Origin: DATHNF01 sp035486285
Lineage (GTDB): Bacteria; Patescibacteriota; Saccharimonadia; Saccharimonadales; UBA4665
Length of the DNA stretch: 14,742 nucleotides
Assembly (NCBI GenBank): GCA_035486285.1
Contig: DATHNF010000081.1
Location: 1 to 14,742, forward strand
Reading direction: 5' to 3'
How positions within the stretch are numbered: the first letter of the stretch is position 1; every line of letters begins with the position of its first letter. A program made the translations under genes and the position numbers. The notes under the pieces are model-generated. The model saw only the letters and a list, made by a program, of their open reading frames with translations. It was not told where the DNA came from and ran no database searches. Of this stretch, positions 6,439 to 12,996 are shown piece by piece.

Positions 6439-6489
6439 CTGAACTAGTTTCAGACATCACACGAACAACCACTGCCCAAGAGACATCAC
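6439..6489. repeat. small palindrome and 9-bp direct repeat in the ndk-xer gap
   Basis: CTGAA-CTAGT-TTCAG (6439-6453) is a stem-loop within GTCATCCTGAACTAGTTTCAG, wording that recalls widely dispersed short palindromic repeats of bacterial genomes. AGACATCAC occurs at 6452-6460 and 6481-6489. Confidence 0.4.
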
Positions 6490-6528
6490 CTACTACTATA
6501 GTCTCAATCAACTGTCTTCTCTATTAAT

Positions 6529-6552
6529 CCCACTTTTGATGGCAAAAGTGGG
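6529..6552. repeat. perfect 10-bp inverted repeat
   Basis: CCCACTTTTG-ATGG-CAAAAGTGGG is a perfect hairpin with a 4-base loop. No T-tract follows on either strand, so it is not a standard terminator. It stands just left of the larger inverted repeat. Confidence 0.6.
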
Positions 6553-6584
6553 GCAAAAGCCACCGCATGGGCGACAAACGTTAC

Positions 6585-6681
6585 TAACATATCCCTCGTT
6601 ACTATTCCGGTTCCTGCGGGACTCGCCCTAAAAGGACTCAGACAGTCCTCGTCACGCGGTATAGCACCAAGGGATATGTTA
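6585..6681. repeat. 97-base inverted-repeat element with inner hairpin
   Basis: Perfect 12-base arms TAACATATCCCT (6585-6596) and AGGGATATGTTA (6670-6681) enclose 73 bases that hold a second perfect hairpin, AGGACT-CAGAC-AGTCCT. The rest of the 6348-6761 gap contains only the ndk promoter, smaller repeats and the xer promoter. The element may be a miniature mobile repeat or a structured RNA; no coding potential is convincing on either strand. Confidence 0.5.
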
Positions 6682-6749
6682 ATCAGTTTGTCTTGAATGC
6701 GGGGACAAGGAATGCCCCTGAGGAGGCATGGTTTATTGATGGGATGTCG

Positions 6750-6755
6750 TACAAT
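6750..6755 (+). promoter_or_regulatory. -10 box placed for a leaderless xer transcript
   Basis: TACAAT, then 6 bases, then the ATG at 6762: the same arrangement as at 4872. No convincing -35 is seen. Confidence 0.45.
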
Positions 6756-6761
6756 GTGGTT

Positions 6762-7676
6762 ATGGTATTTGCTAAGGCTAAGACAGATTTTTTGGAATAT
6801 TTGGAAATTGAGCAAAACCGGTCGCAGAAGACCATCCAGAATTATGACCACTATTTGACTCGGCTGATTGATTTCGCCGGTGATATTCAGGTCGGCGATA
6901 TTGACGCGGAGCTAATTCGTAAATGGCGGCTGTGGCTCAACCGCCTTGGCACTAACACCTCTGACGAACTGGGCAAAACCACTCAGAATTATCATTTGAT
7001 TGCCCTGCGCAGTTTTCTCAAATATTGCGCCAAACGTAACATACCTGCCCTGCCGGCTGACAAAATCGAGCTGGCCCGGACCCGTCGCAAGCAGGTTACT
7101 TTTCTAAACGAAGACGAGCTGGCCCGCCTGTTCGCGCAGCCGGATCTGGCGACACTCAGCGGCATACGCGACCGGGCGATACTGGAGTTACTCTTCAGTT
7201 CGGGGCTACGAGTGAGCGAGCTGGTCGGGCTGGACCGAGACCATATTAATCTCAAGCGCCGGGAGTTCATGGTGCGCGGTAAGGGTGAGAAAGACCGGCC
7301 CATATTCATCAGCCCGGAGGCCGCCAAGTGGGTCGAACACTATCTTCGCAAGCGCGAAGACACTACCAAGCCGCTGTTTGTGCGTTACAGCGGCAGTAAA
7401 CAGGTTGATCTATCGGGGAACTTTCACCGTTTGACGGCCCGCAGCGTGCAGCGAATCGTAGCCCGGGCCGCCCTGTTAGCTGGTATCACGAAGCATGTTA
7501 GCCCGCATACGCTGCGACACTCGTTCGCCACTGACCTACTGATGAATGGCGCCGACCTGCGCTCCGTACAAGCCATGTTGGGCCATAGCAATATCGCGAC
7601 AACACAGATTTATACGCATGTAACCGATCCGCACTTGCGGGCAGTGCATGAGAAGTTTCACCGGCATACAGAGTAG
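6762..7676 (+). CDS. XerC/D-type tyrosine recombinase
   Basis: A 304-residue recombinase, the usual Xer length, which resolves chromosome dimers at dif. The N-terminal SAM-like DNA-binding domain (about 4-92) starts with KTDFLEYLEIEQNRSQKTIQNYDHYL. The catalytic domain (about 108-300) holds all active-site residues: R150 (SGLRVSEL), K174 (RGKGEKDR), H249 and R252 (SPHTLRHSFATDLL), H275 (MLGHSN), and the nucleophile Y284 (IYTHV). The frame is open to 6693, but the first 23 residues are unlike Xer N-termini; the ATG at 6762 suits the family and the TACAAT box. Only one Xer gene is in view, so whether it works alone (XerH/S style) or with a partner is unknown. It converges on the pilus operon. 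Confidence 0.93.
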   Translation: MVFAKAKTDFLEYLEIEQNRSQKTIQNYDHYLTRLIDFAGDIQVGDIDAELIRKWRLWLNRLGTNTSDELGKTTQNYHLIALRSFLKYCAKRNIPALPADKIELARTRRKQVTFLNEDELARLFAQPDLATLSGIRDRAILELLFSSGLRVSELVGLDRDHINLKRREFMVRGKGEKDRPIFISPEAAKWVEHYLRKREDTTKPLFVRYSGSKQVDLSGNFHRLTARSVQRIVARAALLAGITKHVSPHTLRHSFATDLLMNGADLRSVQAMLGHSNIATTQIYTHVTDPHLRAVHEKFHRHTE

Positions 7677-7741
7677 CTATAGCTAGCAGATAAGGCCCAT
7701 GACCAAAGCCTAAGACACTGTTTCAGAATGTTTAGTCCGGG

Positions 7742-8815
7742 TTAGTTGAGTGAGCAGCCCGGCAATGTGTCAGCAGTGGTGCTGCCAGGATAGGTATCGA
7801 AGCGTTTGCAGATGCTCTGGCCCTCGATGACGAAATTCGGCAGCGTAGCGGCGGCTTTGATCGGTATACGTACTTGTAGGCGCTTAGAAACGTTCTTGGC
7901 TCTGCCGGTAGCATCAATCTGTGCTTGGCCGTCCTTAAACACGAGAGCTGCCCCAGTGGTGTCTATACCGTTAATGTTGACGTTTGAACTGTCATAATAA
8001 TCAACCAGATGAACCAGGTAAGGACCCGTTCCGCCACTCATGCCAGAAATCGTAGCCTGACAGGGGTATTCAGTACTAACCGACAAGTTACAGTCGCCAG
8101 AGACAATTGCTCCTTCGGTAGTCGGTGAGGTGCTGTAAGTGCTGTACGCAACGCTGCCGCTGCCGCTGGAAGCTGGGTAGAGGTAGGCGGTGTAGGTATT
8201 GTTTGTCAATGAAGTGCGGTCCAAGGCGTTGAGCGGCGTAATGCTAACCTGTAATACAGCGGGGTATTTACCGCTATTCCAAGTGGTAAGTGGAGTGAAT
8301 TTAGTCCCGGTGGTAGCAGGAAAAGAGTCGTTATTATCCGCGCTGCCCCACTGTACCGTGAAGCTGCCGACAGCGTTAGTCGTCGAAAAGGTAATATAGC
8401 GCCCGGAACCAGCGCCTACATTGTCATATTGGATACTGGGTAGGTCCAGGCTAACCAAGACGCAGCTATACGTTACGCCATAGGTGCCGCTAATCGTACT
8501 GCTACTACTAGTAATCAGCGGTGAGTTGAGGCAGTTATCGGTATTAACGTTGGTGGTACTGTCCGTGATTGTCGGTGCTATCGGTGGGCTGGCCTTGGGG
8601 TTGCCCTGGATACCCAGTACAGCATCGTTAATACCGCTCTCGGCAGCGTATTGGGCCTGGTCGGCTAGCTGCTTGTCGAGAGCGCTTTGTTGCTCGCGGC
8701 GAGCTAATTGCGCGAAGCCGACTGTCAACAGCGACAGCACGATAATGAGTATCAAAGCGATGACTATCGAGGCGAACCCCTGTTGGTTATTGCGTAGTGT
8801 ATTCGTTTTAGACAT
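7742..8815 (-). CDS. PilX-like minor pilin component
   Basis: A 357-residue protein, last gene of the pilus operon. The N-terminus NNQQGFASIVIALILIIVLSLLTVGFAQLARREQQSALDKQLADQAQYAAESGIND matches the PilX_N pattern in full: Q-G-F cleavage site, long hydrophobic helix, then an AAESGIN-like segment. The usual Glu at +5 of the mature protein is missing (FASIV), as in GspK/PilX-type tip subunits. The large Ser/Thr/Gly-rich remainder looks like an extracellular beta domain with paired cysteines. The start at 8815 is preferred over 8821 because AAGGA lies 5 bases upstream. No hairpin terminator was seen after the stop. Confidence 0.75.
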   Translation of the reverse strand: MSKTNTLRNNQQGFASIVIALILIIVLSLLTVGFAQLARREQQSALDKQLADQAQYAAESGINDAVLGIQGNPKASPPIAPTITDSTTNVNTDNCLNSPLITSSSSTISGTYGVTYSCVLVSLDLPSIQYDNVGAGSGRYITFSTTNAVGSFTVQWGSADNNDSFPATTGTKFTPLTTWNSGKYPAVLQVSITPLNALDRTSLTNNTYTAYLYPASSGSGSVAYSTYSTSPTTEGAIVSGDCNLSVSTEYPCQATISGMSGGTGPYLVHLVDYYDSSNVNINGIDTTGAALVFKDGQAQIDATGRAKNVSKRLQVRIPIKAAATLPNFVIEGQSICKRFDTYPGSTTADTLPGCSLN

Positions 8816-8831
8816 AACCATCCTTATTCTA

Positions 8832-9560
8832 CTACGAACCGCTAATGCGTTGCACGACTGTAGTGTTTAAACTGGCTGTGGCACAGAATTGGTCGCCAAT
8901 ATTCCCCTTGCAGAGCAAATCACCATTCTGAAAGTAAGCCGCGCTCATGGTAGCCGGGGTATTACAGGTACTGCCCGGAGCCGAAGGACTACACAGCAAG
9001 TCGTCACCCCCATACGCTACGCCGACCGCGATGACATATGGATCGGTTGCCGCGGCCCGGGTTATAGAGAAACTAATCAAACGAGAGTCAGGCGAGATTA
9101 ACTCGGTGCCGGTGTCAGGAGAAGAGGTGGGCGTAGCTAGCGTCAGGTTTTGCGGCAAACAGTCACCAGTACTATCCGTATCGCGCCACAGGACGTGTGC
9201 TATCTGGCCGGCTGAAGTACCAAGCTGGGTGCCAATCACGTAAGAATAACGCACGTTACCGATACAGTAAGCCTGCACAGTAAAGCCGCCGTACGATTGC
9301 GATGTAGGCCCTTGGAATTGGTCATTAAGTTCCAGGTGTTGTGACAGTTCATCAGAGATACTTCGGGCATCGTCTTGAACACGTGACTGATTGATGCCTT
9401 TGTAGTAGAGATTGCCAATACTAATCATCATGATGGTGACCAATACCAGGATGGTGGACAATATGGCCGTAGCAATCATCAGTTCGACGATGGTAAAACC
9501 GGCCTGTTTTTGGCTATCTGGCCGGCGAGCTGGCATCCGCAGTGCTGTTAGCGTCATCAT
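8832..9560 (-). CDS. PilW-like minor prepilin
   Basis: A 242-residue prepilin. The leader ends at KQAG, followed by FTIVELMIATAIL, so cleavage is after G21 with Glu at mature +5 and the usual hydrophobic helix. The region after it (NLYYKGINQSRVQDDARSISDELSQHLELNDQFQ) matches PilW/PulJ-type pseudopilins. The globular part has several cysteines suited to disulfides. Its ATG overlaps the upstream stop as ATGA (9557-9560), showing translational coupling; a second ATG directly follows. It stands between PilV-like and PilX-like genes, the order seen in minor pilin operons. Confidence 0.8.
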   Translation of the reverse strand: MMTLTALRMPARRPDSQKQAGFTIVELMIATAILSTILVLVTIMMISIGNLYYKGINQSRVQDDARSISDELSQHLELNDQFQGPTSQSYGGFTVQAYCIGNVRYSYVIGTQLGTSAGQIAHVLWRDTDSTGDCLPQNLTLATPTSSPDTGTELISPDSRLISFSITRAAATDPYVIAVGVAYGGDDLLCSPSAPGSTCNTPATMSAAYFQNGDLLCKGNIGDQFCATASLNTTVVQRISGS

Positions 9561-10051
9561 TGCGGGTGTACCCTGTAGGCCATTGTTACCGTATCAGTTC
9601 CCTGGCCAAGCACGTCAGGCCATGTAGCCTGCACGACGAAGGTGTCACTGCCGCTCGTTATGTTAGGCGAATCGCAGGGAGCGGTCGTTATGTCGTCGCA
9701 GCTATAGATCACGACTGTGTATGGCAACGAGCCGAATGAGCAGCCGGTCGGACTAGCAGCCAGCGTAATCGGCGTCGCGCTCGTTGGATCGTGGATACAG
9801 TAAGCGCTCAGCTGGCGCACATTGTCGCTCGGGTTCGTGCTGCTGCTAGGGGCTAAGTAACGTAACGCTTCGACTTGGGACTGAACATACTCGGTAGCCT
9901 GAGAGTTTTCCTGGGCTTGGCGGGTATTGTCCAAGCTGCGGTTAGCGGTAGCGTACGATACGCCGATTGCCATGCCAAGTACCGCCAGCACTACCATGAC
10001 TTCAACAATAGTATCGCCGCGACTAGTAAGCTTATGGCGCCTAGCTAACAT
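9557..10051 (-). CDS. PilV-like minor prepilin with Asp at mature +1
   Basis: A 164-residue prepilin. The N-terminus SRG-DTIVEVMVVLAVLGMAIGVSYATANRSL has the cleavage glycine (G12), Glu at +5 and the hydrophobic helix, but Asp replaces the usual Phe/Met at +1. The segment QAQENSQATEYVQSQVEALRY is typical of PilV/PulI-type proteins. The rest has four cysteines. The ribosome binding site GGAG lies 5 bases before the ATG, and the start overlaps the upstream gene by 7 bases. Function is inferred from operon order; the charged +1 residue is unusual and may lower PilD methylation. Confidence 0.78.
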   Translation of the reverse strand: MLARRHKLTSRGDTIVEVMVVLAVLGMAIGVSYATANRSLDNTRQAQENSQATEYVQSQVEALRYLAPSSSTNPSDNVRQLSAYCIHDPTSATPITLAASPTGCSFGSLPYTVVIYSCDDITTAPCDSPNITSGSDTFVVQATWPDVLGQGTDTVTMAYRVHPQ

Positions 10052-10818
10052 GTGGTCTCCACCTGGACTGAAGCGGATAAGGGATTGCCGTTGGTGGTAC
10101 CGAGGACAATCTGGGCGTAGCGTTGACCATCAGTCAGGCAGATAGCGGCCGTGCTAGCAGGTTGCAGGTTACTAAGCTGCGCGGCAGCTTGCGCCTCGGT
10201 GGTATCGCCAACAGCAAGGTTAGGAGCGTACACTAGCTCTACGGTCTGAGCCCCCGATATATAACTGCCACCATCCGTTGAACCGAGGCTCTGGACGAAA
10301 CCGATACCGTATACGGTGCCCGAGAAACCAGGACTTGTAACCTGTATATCCTTGACTGTTAGGTTTTGAGAAGTCGTTTCTTGCGTGGTCAAATCAGGCG
10401 AAATTATAGCCGTCACCAAGTCGCTGTCCAGCGAAGTAGGCGGATTCCCGTTAATCTCCCTGGCACCAGCTAAGGAGAAGGTCTCATACTGTGTCGCCAA
10501 GCTGGGATAAGGGAAATGAAGAAATTTACCCAAAAAAGTACAGTCCGGCGAGCCCGGCCCAACCGCACTAATATTCAACGAGGTACTGGAAGCATTACAA
10601 TACAGCGGTATATCACTAAATTTGCCGTCGTTTACTTGCTCGATAACATCTTGAATATCAGAGGCTGTTTGGTTTGTTCCCGCGGTAAAAGACGTGCGGG
10701 CCTGTTTGCCGCTAATGAAGTCAGCTGCTATCAAGAACATCAAGCCAGAAACAGCCAATACGATCATGACTTCGATGATGGTATACCCGAGCGGCTGTCT
10801 GTTTTTGCCACCTTTCAT
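10045..10818 (-). CDS. minor prepilin (FimU/GspH-like or PilE-like)
   Basis: A 257-residue prepilin. The leader MKGGKNRQPLG is followed by YTIIEVMIVLAVSGLMFLIAADFISGKQARTSF, with Glu at +5. The globular part is long and has four cysteines. Being first of the four minor pilin genes, it may be the FimU/GspH-type component that begins tip assembly, though the domain itself is not diagnostic. GGAAG lies 5 bases before the ATG. A perfect extended -10 (10829-10837) stands immediately upstream, so this gene can head its own transcript. Confidence 0.78.
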   Translation of the reverse strand: MKGGKNRQPLGYTIIEVMIVLAVSGLMFLIAADFISGKQARTSFTAGTNQTASDIQDVIEQVNDGKFSDIPLYCNASSTSLNISAVGPGSPDCTFLGKFLHFPYPSLATQYETFSLAGAREINGNPPTSLDSDLVTAIISPDLTTQETTSQNLTVKDIQVTSPGFSGTVYGIGFVQSLGSTDGGSYISGAQTVELVYAPNLAVGDTTEAQAAAQLSNLQPASTAAICLTDGQRYAQIVLGTTNGNPLSASVQVETTC

Positions 10819-10828
10819 ATCACTTCCA

Positions 10829-10837
10829 AGTATAGCA
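10829..10837 (-). promoter_or_regulatory. extended -10 promoter of the minor pilin genes
   Basis: The minus strand reads TGC-TATACT. Transcription would start about 4-5 bases before the ATG at 10818, again a near-leaderless layout. The ribosome binding site GGAAG would then serve only read-through transcripts from pilD. Confidence 0.5.
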
Positions 10838-10863
10838 TAAGCGCCATCTATGAACAGGTTACA

Positions 10864-11754
10864 TTAACTAAGGTTGAGGAGCGTATGTTGGTACCAGTTT
10901 AGAATGTGGGCACCAAACAGCACCACGATGATGGCGGCACCTATCAAGAACGGGCCAAACGGAATGGTGCTGGTACGTTTCATCCGCTTAGTAGCTAGCA
11001 ATGGTATGCTGACCAAGCTGCCTAGCACAGCGGCAAGAAAAATGAATAGCAGGCTGCGCGCTGGCGTAGCAACCACTAGACCAAGCAGCCAGCCGAGCTT
11101 GACGTCGCCGCCGCCGATCCATTTGCCATCAGAGACTTGGAACAAGATATAGAACATACCGCCGCCAATAGCGACAGCCAACACGGTGTTCAGTAAAGCT
11201 ATCGCCGGCCTACTGGCCGCGGTGATGGCAATAACCGCCTGTATGGTAGCTAGCAGGCCCAGCGGGTACATAATTCGGTCCGGTAGCAGGAGCCAGCGCA
11301 GATCATACACTGTTAACGCTATAAGACCCACCAGCAACACTAGCCATAGGACAAAAATTGCTACCTGGGAACCGGTAAGGGCCGTAGGCCACCATATATA
11401 GGAAGCCAGGAAGAGCAGCGCCGTTATTAGCTCTACAAGCGGATACTGGACCGCTATGGGCTTGGCGCAGTAACGGCACTTCCCTTTTAGGCTGAGCCAG
11501 CTGAACAGTGGCACCAAATCTTTGGCGGCTAGTTCGTGCTCGCAATGAGGACACATACTGCGGCCGCGCAAGATCGAATAGCGATCTTGCGTTGAGCGTT
11601 GAGCGTTGAGCGTTGAGCGTGATTTGGCTTCCGACTTTTCAACTTTATGAACTTCTAACTGGTACTCCTGCTGGCGCAGGCGCCAAACCAGCGCGTTAAC
11701 GAAACTTCCCAAACAGAGCCCAAACACCAGTAGGACAGCAATAATCATTAGCAT
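10864..11754 (-). CDS. pilD: prepilin peptidase / N-methyltransferase PilD (A24 family)
   Basis: A 296-residue inner-membrane aspartyl protease that cuts prepilin leaders after glycine and methylates the new N-terminus. It starts in the first membrane helix (LLVFGLCLGSFVNALVWRL), then a cytoplasmic domain with the zinc pairs C68-x2-C71 and C93-x2-C96, then six further hydrophobic segments. Catalytic aspartates are D151 (VYDLRWLLLPD) and D217 (GGGDVKLG). Residues 45-56 (SRSTLNAQRSTQ) are an extra hydrophilic stretch encoded by a heptanucleotide repeat. All six prepilins of this locus should be its substrates. It follows the major pilin terminator, so it needs read-through or its own weak promoter; no ribosome binding site is clear. 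Confidence 0.95.
   Translation of the reverse strand: MLMIIAVLLVFGLCLGSFVNALVWRLRQQEYQLEVHKVEKSEAKSRSTLNAQRSTQDRYSILRGRSMCPHCEHELAAKDLVPLFSWLSLKGKCRYCAKPIAVQYPLVELITALLFLASYIWWPTALTGSQVAIFVLWLVLLVGLIALTVYDLRWLLLPDRIMYPLGLLATIQAVIAITAASRPAIALLNTVLAVAIGGGMFYILFQVSDGKWIGGGDVKLGWLLGLVVATPARSLLFIFLAAVLGSLVSIPLLATKRMKRTSTIPFGPFLIGAAIIVVLFGAHILNWYQHTLLNLS
11568..11591. repeat. inverted repeat inside pilD next to the tandem repeat
   Basis: CGCAAGATCG (11567-11576) and CGATCTTGCG (11582-11591) form a perfect 10-bp palindrome with a 5-base loop, sharing its right arm with the start of the heptamer array. Confidence 0.65.
11589..11620. repeat. heptanucleotide tandem repeat within pilD
   Basis: Four full GCGTTGA units and a partial fifth (plus strand). 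Seven is not a multiple of three, so gain or loss of one unit shifts the pilD frame ahead of the zinc motif and both catalytic residues. Confidence 0.9.
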
Positions 11755-11764
11755 AATAGTAGCA

Positions 11765-11799
11765 TAAAAAGAGAACAGGCCCGTGAAGAGGGCCTGTTC
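11765..11799 (-). terminator. strong intrinsic terminator after the major pilin
   Basis: GAACAGGCCC and GGGCCTGTTC (11773-11799) form a perfect 10-bp stem with a 7-base loop, followed on the minus strand by TCTTTTTA. It separates the major pilin from pilD. Confidence 0.92.
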
Positions 11800-11821
11800 A
11801 GATCAAGCGCCGAGAACTAGA

Positions 11822-12295
11822 CTAGCTATCGAGGCAAGTCAGCGTGTTACCACCCGATGTTTCTACGGAGTAGAAGATCGAGAAGGCGCGGGTTGAGGTA
11901 GTACCGGTACCGCCTAAGGCTGTTGGGCAGGTTGCCCCAATTACCACCTGGATAGTACCTGTCGGAACCGTGGCTGGAGCTTTGGGAACAGTTGTGACTG
12001 CCGTGCTGCCTTGCACCTTAGAAGTCTCGCTATTACCACTCTTGGAAGTAATGACTACGCTACCGGTACCAAGTACACTTGTCGGTATAGTACCGTTGTT
12101 GTCAGACTGGTAGGTCGTAATACCGCCAGCTAGCGTACTAGCGTCGTTCTTAATAGCCGTGTTGCGGGCGTTACGCTGCAAGGCTGGAACAGCCAAGAAG
12201 ACAATCAACAGAATCAAACCGGCGATAGCCAGCACGATCATGATTTCGATGATAGTGAAGCCTTCACTATTAGGTTTTTTTAATTTCTTAAGCAT
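11822..12295 (-). CDS. type IV prepilin, probable major pilin
   Basis: A 157-residue prepilin. The short leader MLKKLKKPNSEG is followed by FTIIEIMIVLAIAGLILLIVFLAVPALQRNARN, with cleavage after G12 and Glu at +5. The C-terminal half is Thr/Ser/Gly-rich with one cysteine pair (GATCP ... TCLDS) that would close the D-loop disulfide. It is likely the main fibre subunit: it has a good promoter, a strong ribosome binding site (AAGGGG, 12304-12309) and its own strong terminator, unlike its neighbours. It is a paralogue of the product of the gene just upstream (shared GLILLIVFLA-x-PAL and N-x-G-x-IPT). Confidence 0.88.
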   Translation of the reverse strand: MLKKLKKPNSEGFTIIEIMIVLAIAGLILLIVFLAVPALQRNARNTAIKNDASTLAGGITTYQSDNNGTIPTSVLGTGSVVITSKSGNSETSKVQGSTAVTTVPKAPATVPTGTIQVVIGATCPTALGGTGTTSTRAFSIFYSVETSGGNTLTCLDS

Positions 12296-12340
12296 TGCAA
12301 GTGCCCCTTTGCGAATTTATTATTTAGTGCTTATGGTTTG

Positions 12341-12369
12341 ATAATAGGGGCTTGCGCCGCAAAAAGCAA
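12341..12369 (-). promoter_or_regulatory. major pilin promoter
   Basis: The minus strand has TTGCTT (12364-12369), a 17-base spacer and TATTAT (12341-12346), giving a leader of about 40 bases. The spacer holds the palindrome TTGCGGCGCAA (12352-12362), a possible operator. Confidence 0.6.
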
Positions 12370-12385
12370 GTGGTTTTGGCCACTT
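12361..12385 (-). terminator. weak terminator after the upstream pilin gene
   Basis: AAGTGG-CCAAAA-CCACTT followed by GCTTTTTG on the minus strand. The 6-bp stem is short. It overlaps the -35 of the next promoter. Confidence 0.5.
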
Positions 12386-12433
12386 ATCCACACCTCTTAC
12401 ATTGGTAGTCGTCGGCCCGAAGCTTGCTGCTGC

Positions 12434-12988
12434 CTAGAGTTGCTGGCACTGGGCCGACGCTGAGCTGTTACCTGACTCCAAGCCATACAAGGCTACTATG
12501 TCACTATAGCCGGCACCGGTAGACGTTGAGCCGCCGGCGGTAGTAGTGCTACATCTCTGATAGTTATAGATGTCAACCGTATCGACGCTGCTGACCGGGT
12601 TGACCGAAGTCGGGCTACCTGAAGCATCCGCGTGAATGGTAACGCCAGTAGTGGGGTCATAATACGAAAGTTTGTAATATTGTAAGAAGTTATCGGCAGC
12701 GGTCGGAATATTGCCGGAGTTATTGAGTTCCCAGTGTGATACGGCCTCCAAGATAGTCGAGACATCTTGTCTGCGCTGATTATTACGGGAGCTGCGCTCC
12801 AAGGCCGGAAGGGCCAAGAAGACAATCAGCAGGATCAGCCCGGCAATAGCCAGGACGAAGAGCGTTTCGACAATCGTGAAGCCAGCGTTTGTTATGCGTC
12901 TGTTATGCGTTGAAGACCGGGAACCGAAGATTGCAGGCGATTGCCATTTGCTCTTGGCTTGCTGAGTTTCTAGCTTTTTGCTCGCCAT
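12434..12988 (-). CDS. type IV prepilin with a long leader
   Basis: A 184-residue prepilin. The processing site (NAG-FTIVETLFVLAIAGLILLIVFLALPALERSSRN) is normal, with Glu at +5, but the leader is 36 residues instead of the usual 6-15, and there is no internal Met to shorten it. The last leader residues (STHNRRITNAG) are encoded by an 11-base direct repeat, so the leader may have grown by repeat expansion. The mature part is a paralogue of the major pilin, with two cysteines. It begins 8 bases after the pilC stop, so it is cotranscribed with pilT-pilC. Its role may be a minor or alternative pilin. Confidence 0.85.
   Translation of the reverse strand: MASKKLETQQAKSKWQSPAIFGSRSSTHNRRITNAGFTIVETLFVLAIAGLILLIVFLALPALERSSRNNQRRQDVSTILEAVSHWELNNSGNIPTAADNFLQYYKLSYYDPTTGVTIHADASGSPTSVNPVSSVDTVDIYNYQRCSTTTAGGSTSTGAGYSDIVALYGLESGNSSASAQCQQL
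12890..12910. repeat. 11-base direct repeat in the pilin leader
   Basis: TGTTATGCGT occurs at 12890-12899 and 12901-12910, with one base between, inside the leader-coding part of the 12434-12988 gene. Confidence 0.7.
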
Positions 12989-12996
12989 ACTATGGC

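Noticed and set aside
6585..6681. dif site for the Xer recombinase
   Set aside because: Arms are 73 bases apart instead of about 6, so this is not a standard dif layout.
6504..6851. Minus-strand open frame of 115 codons
   Set aside because: It crosses two inverted repeats and the start of the xer gene; no ribosome binding site or recognisable domain.
7677..7741. Terminator between the convergent xer and pilus operons
   Set aside because: No stem with a T-tract of convincing length was found there.
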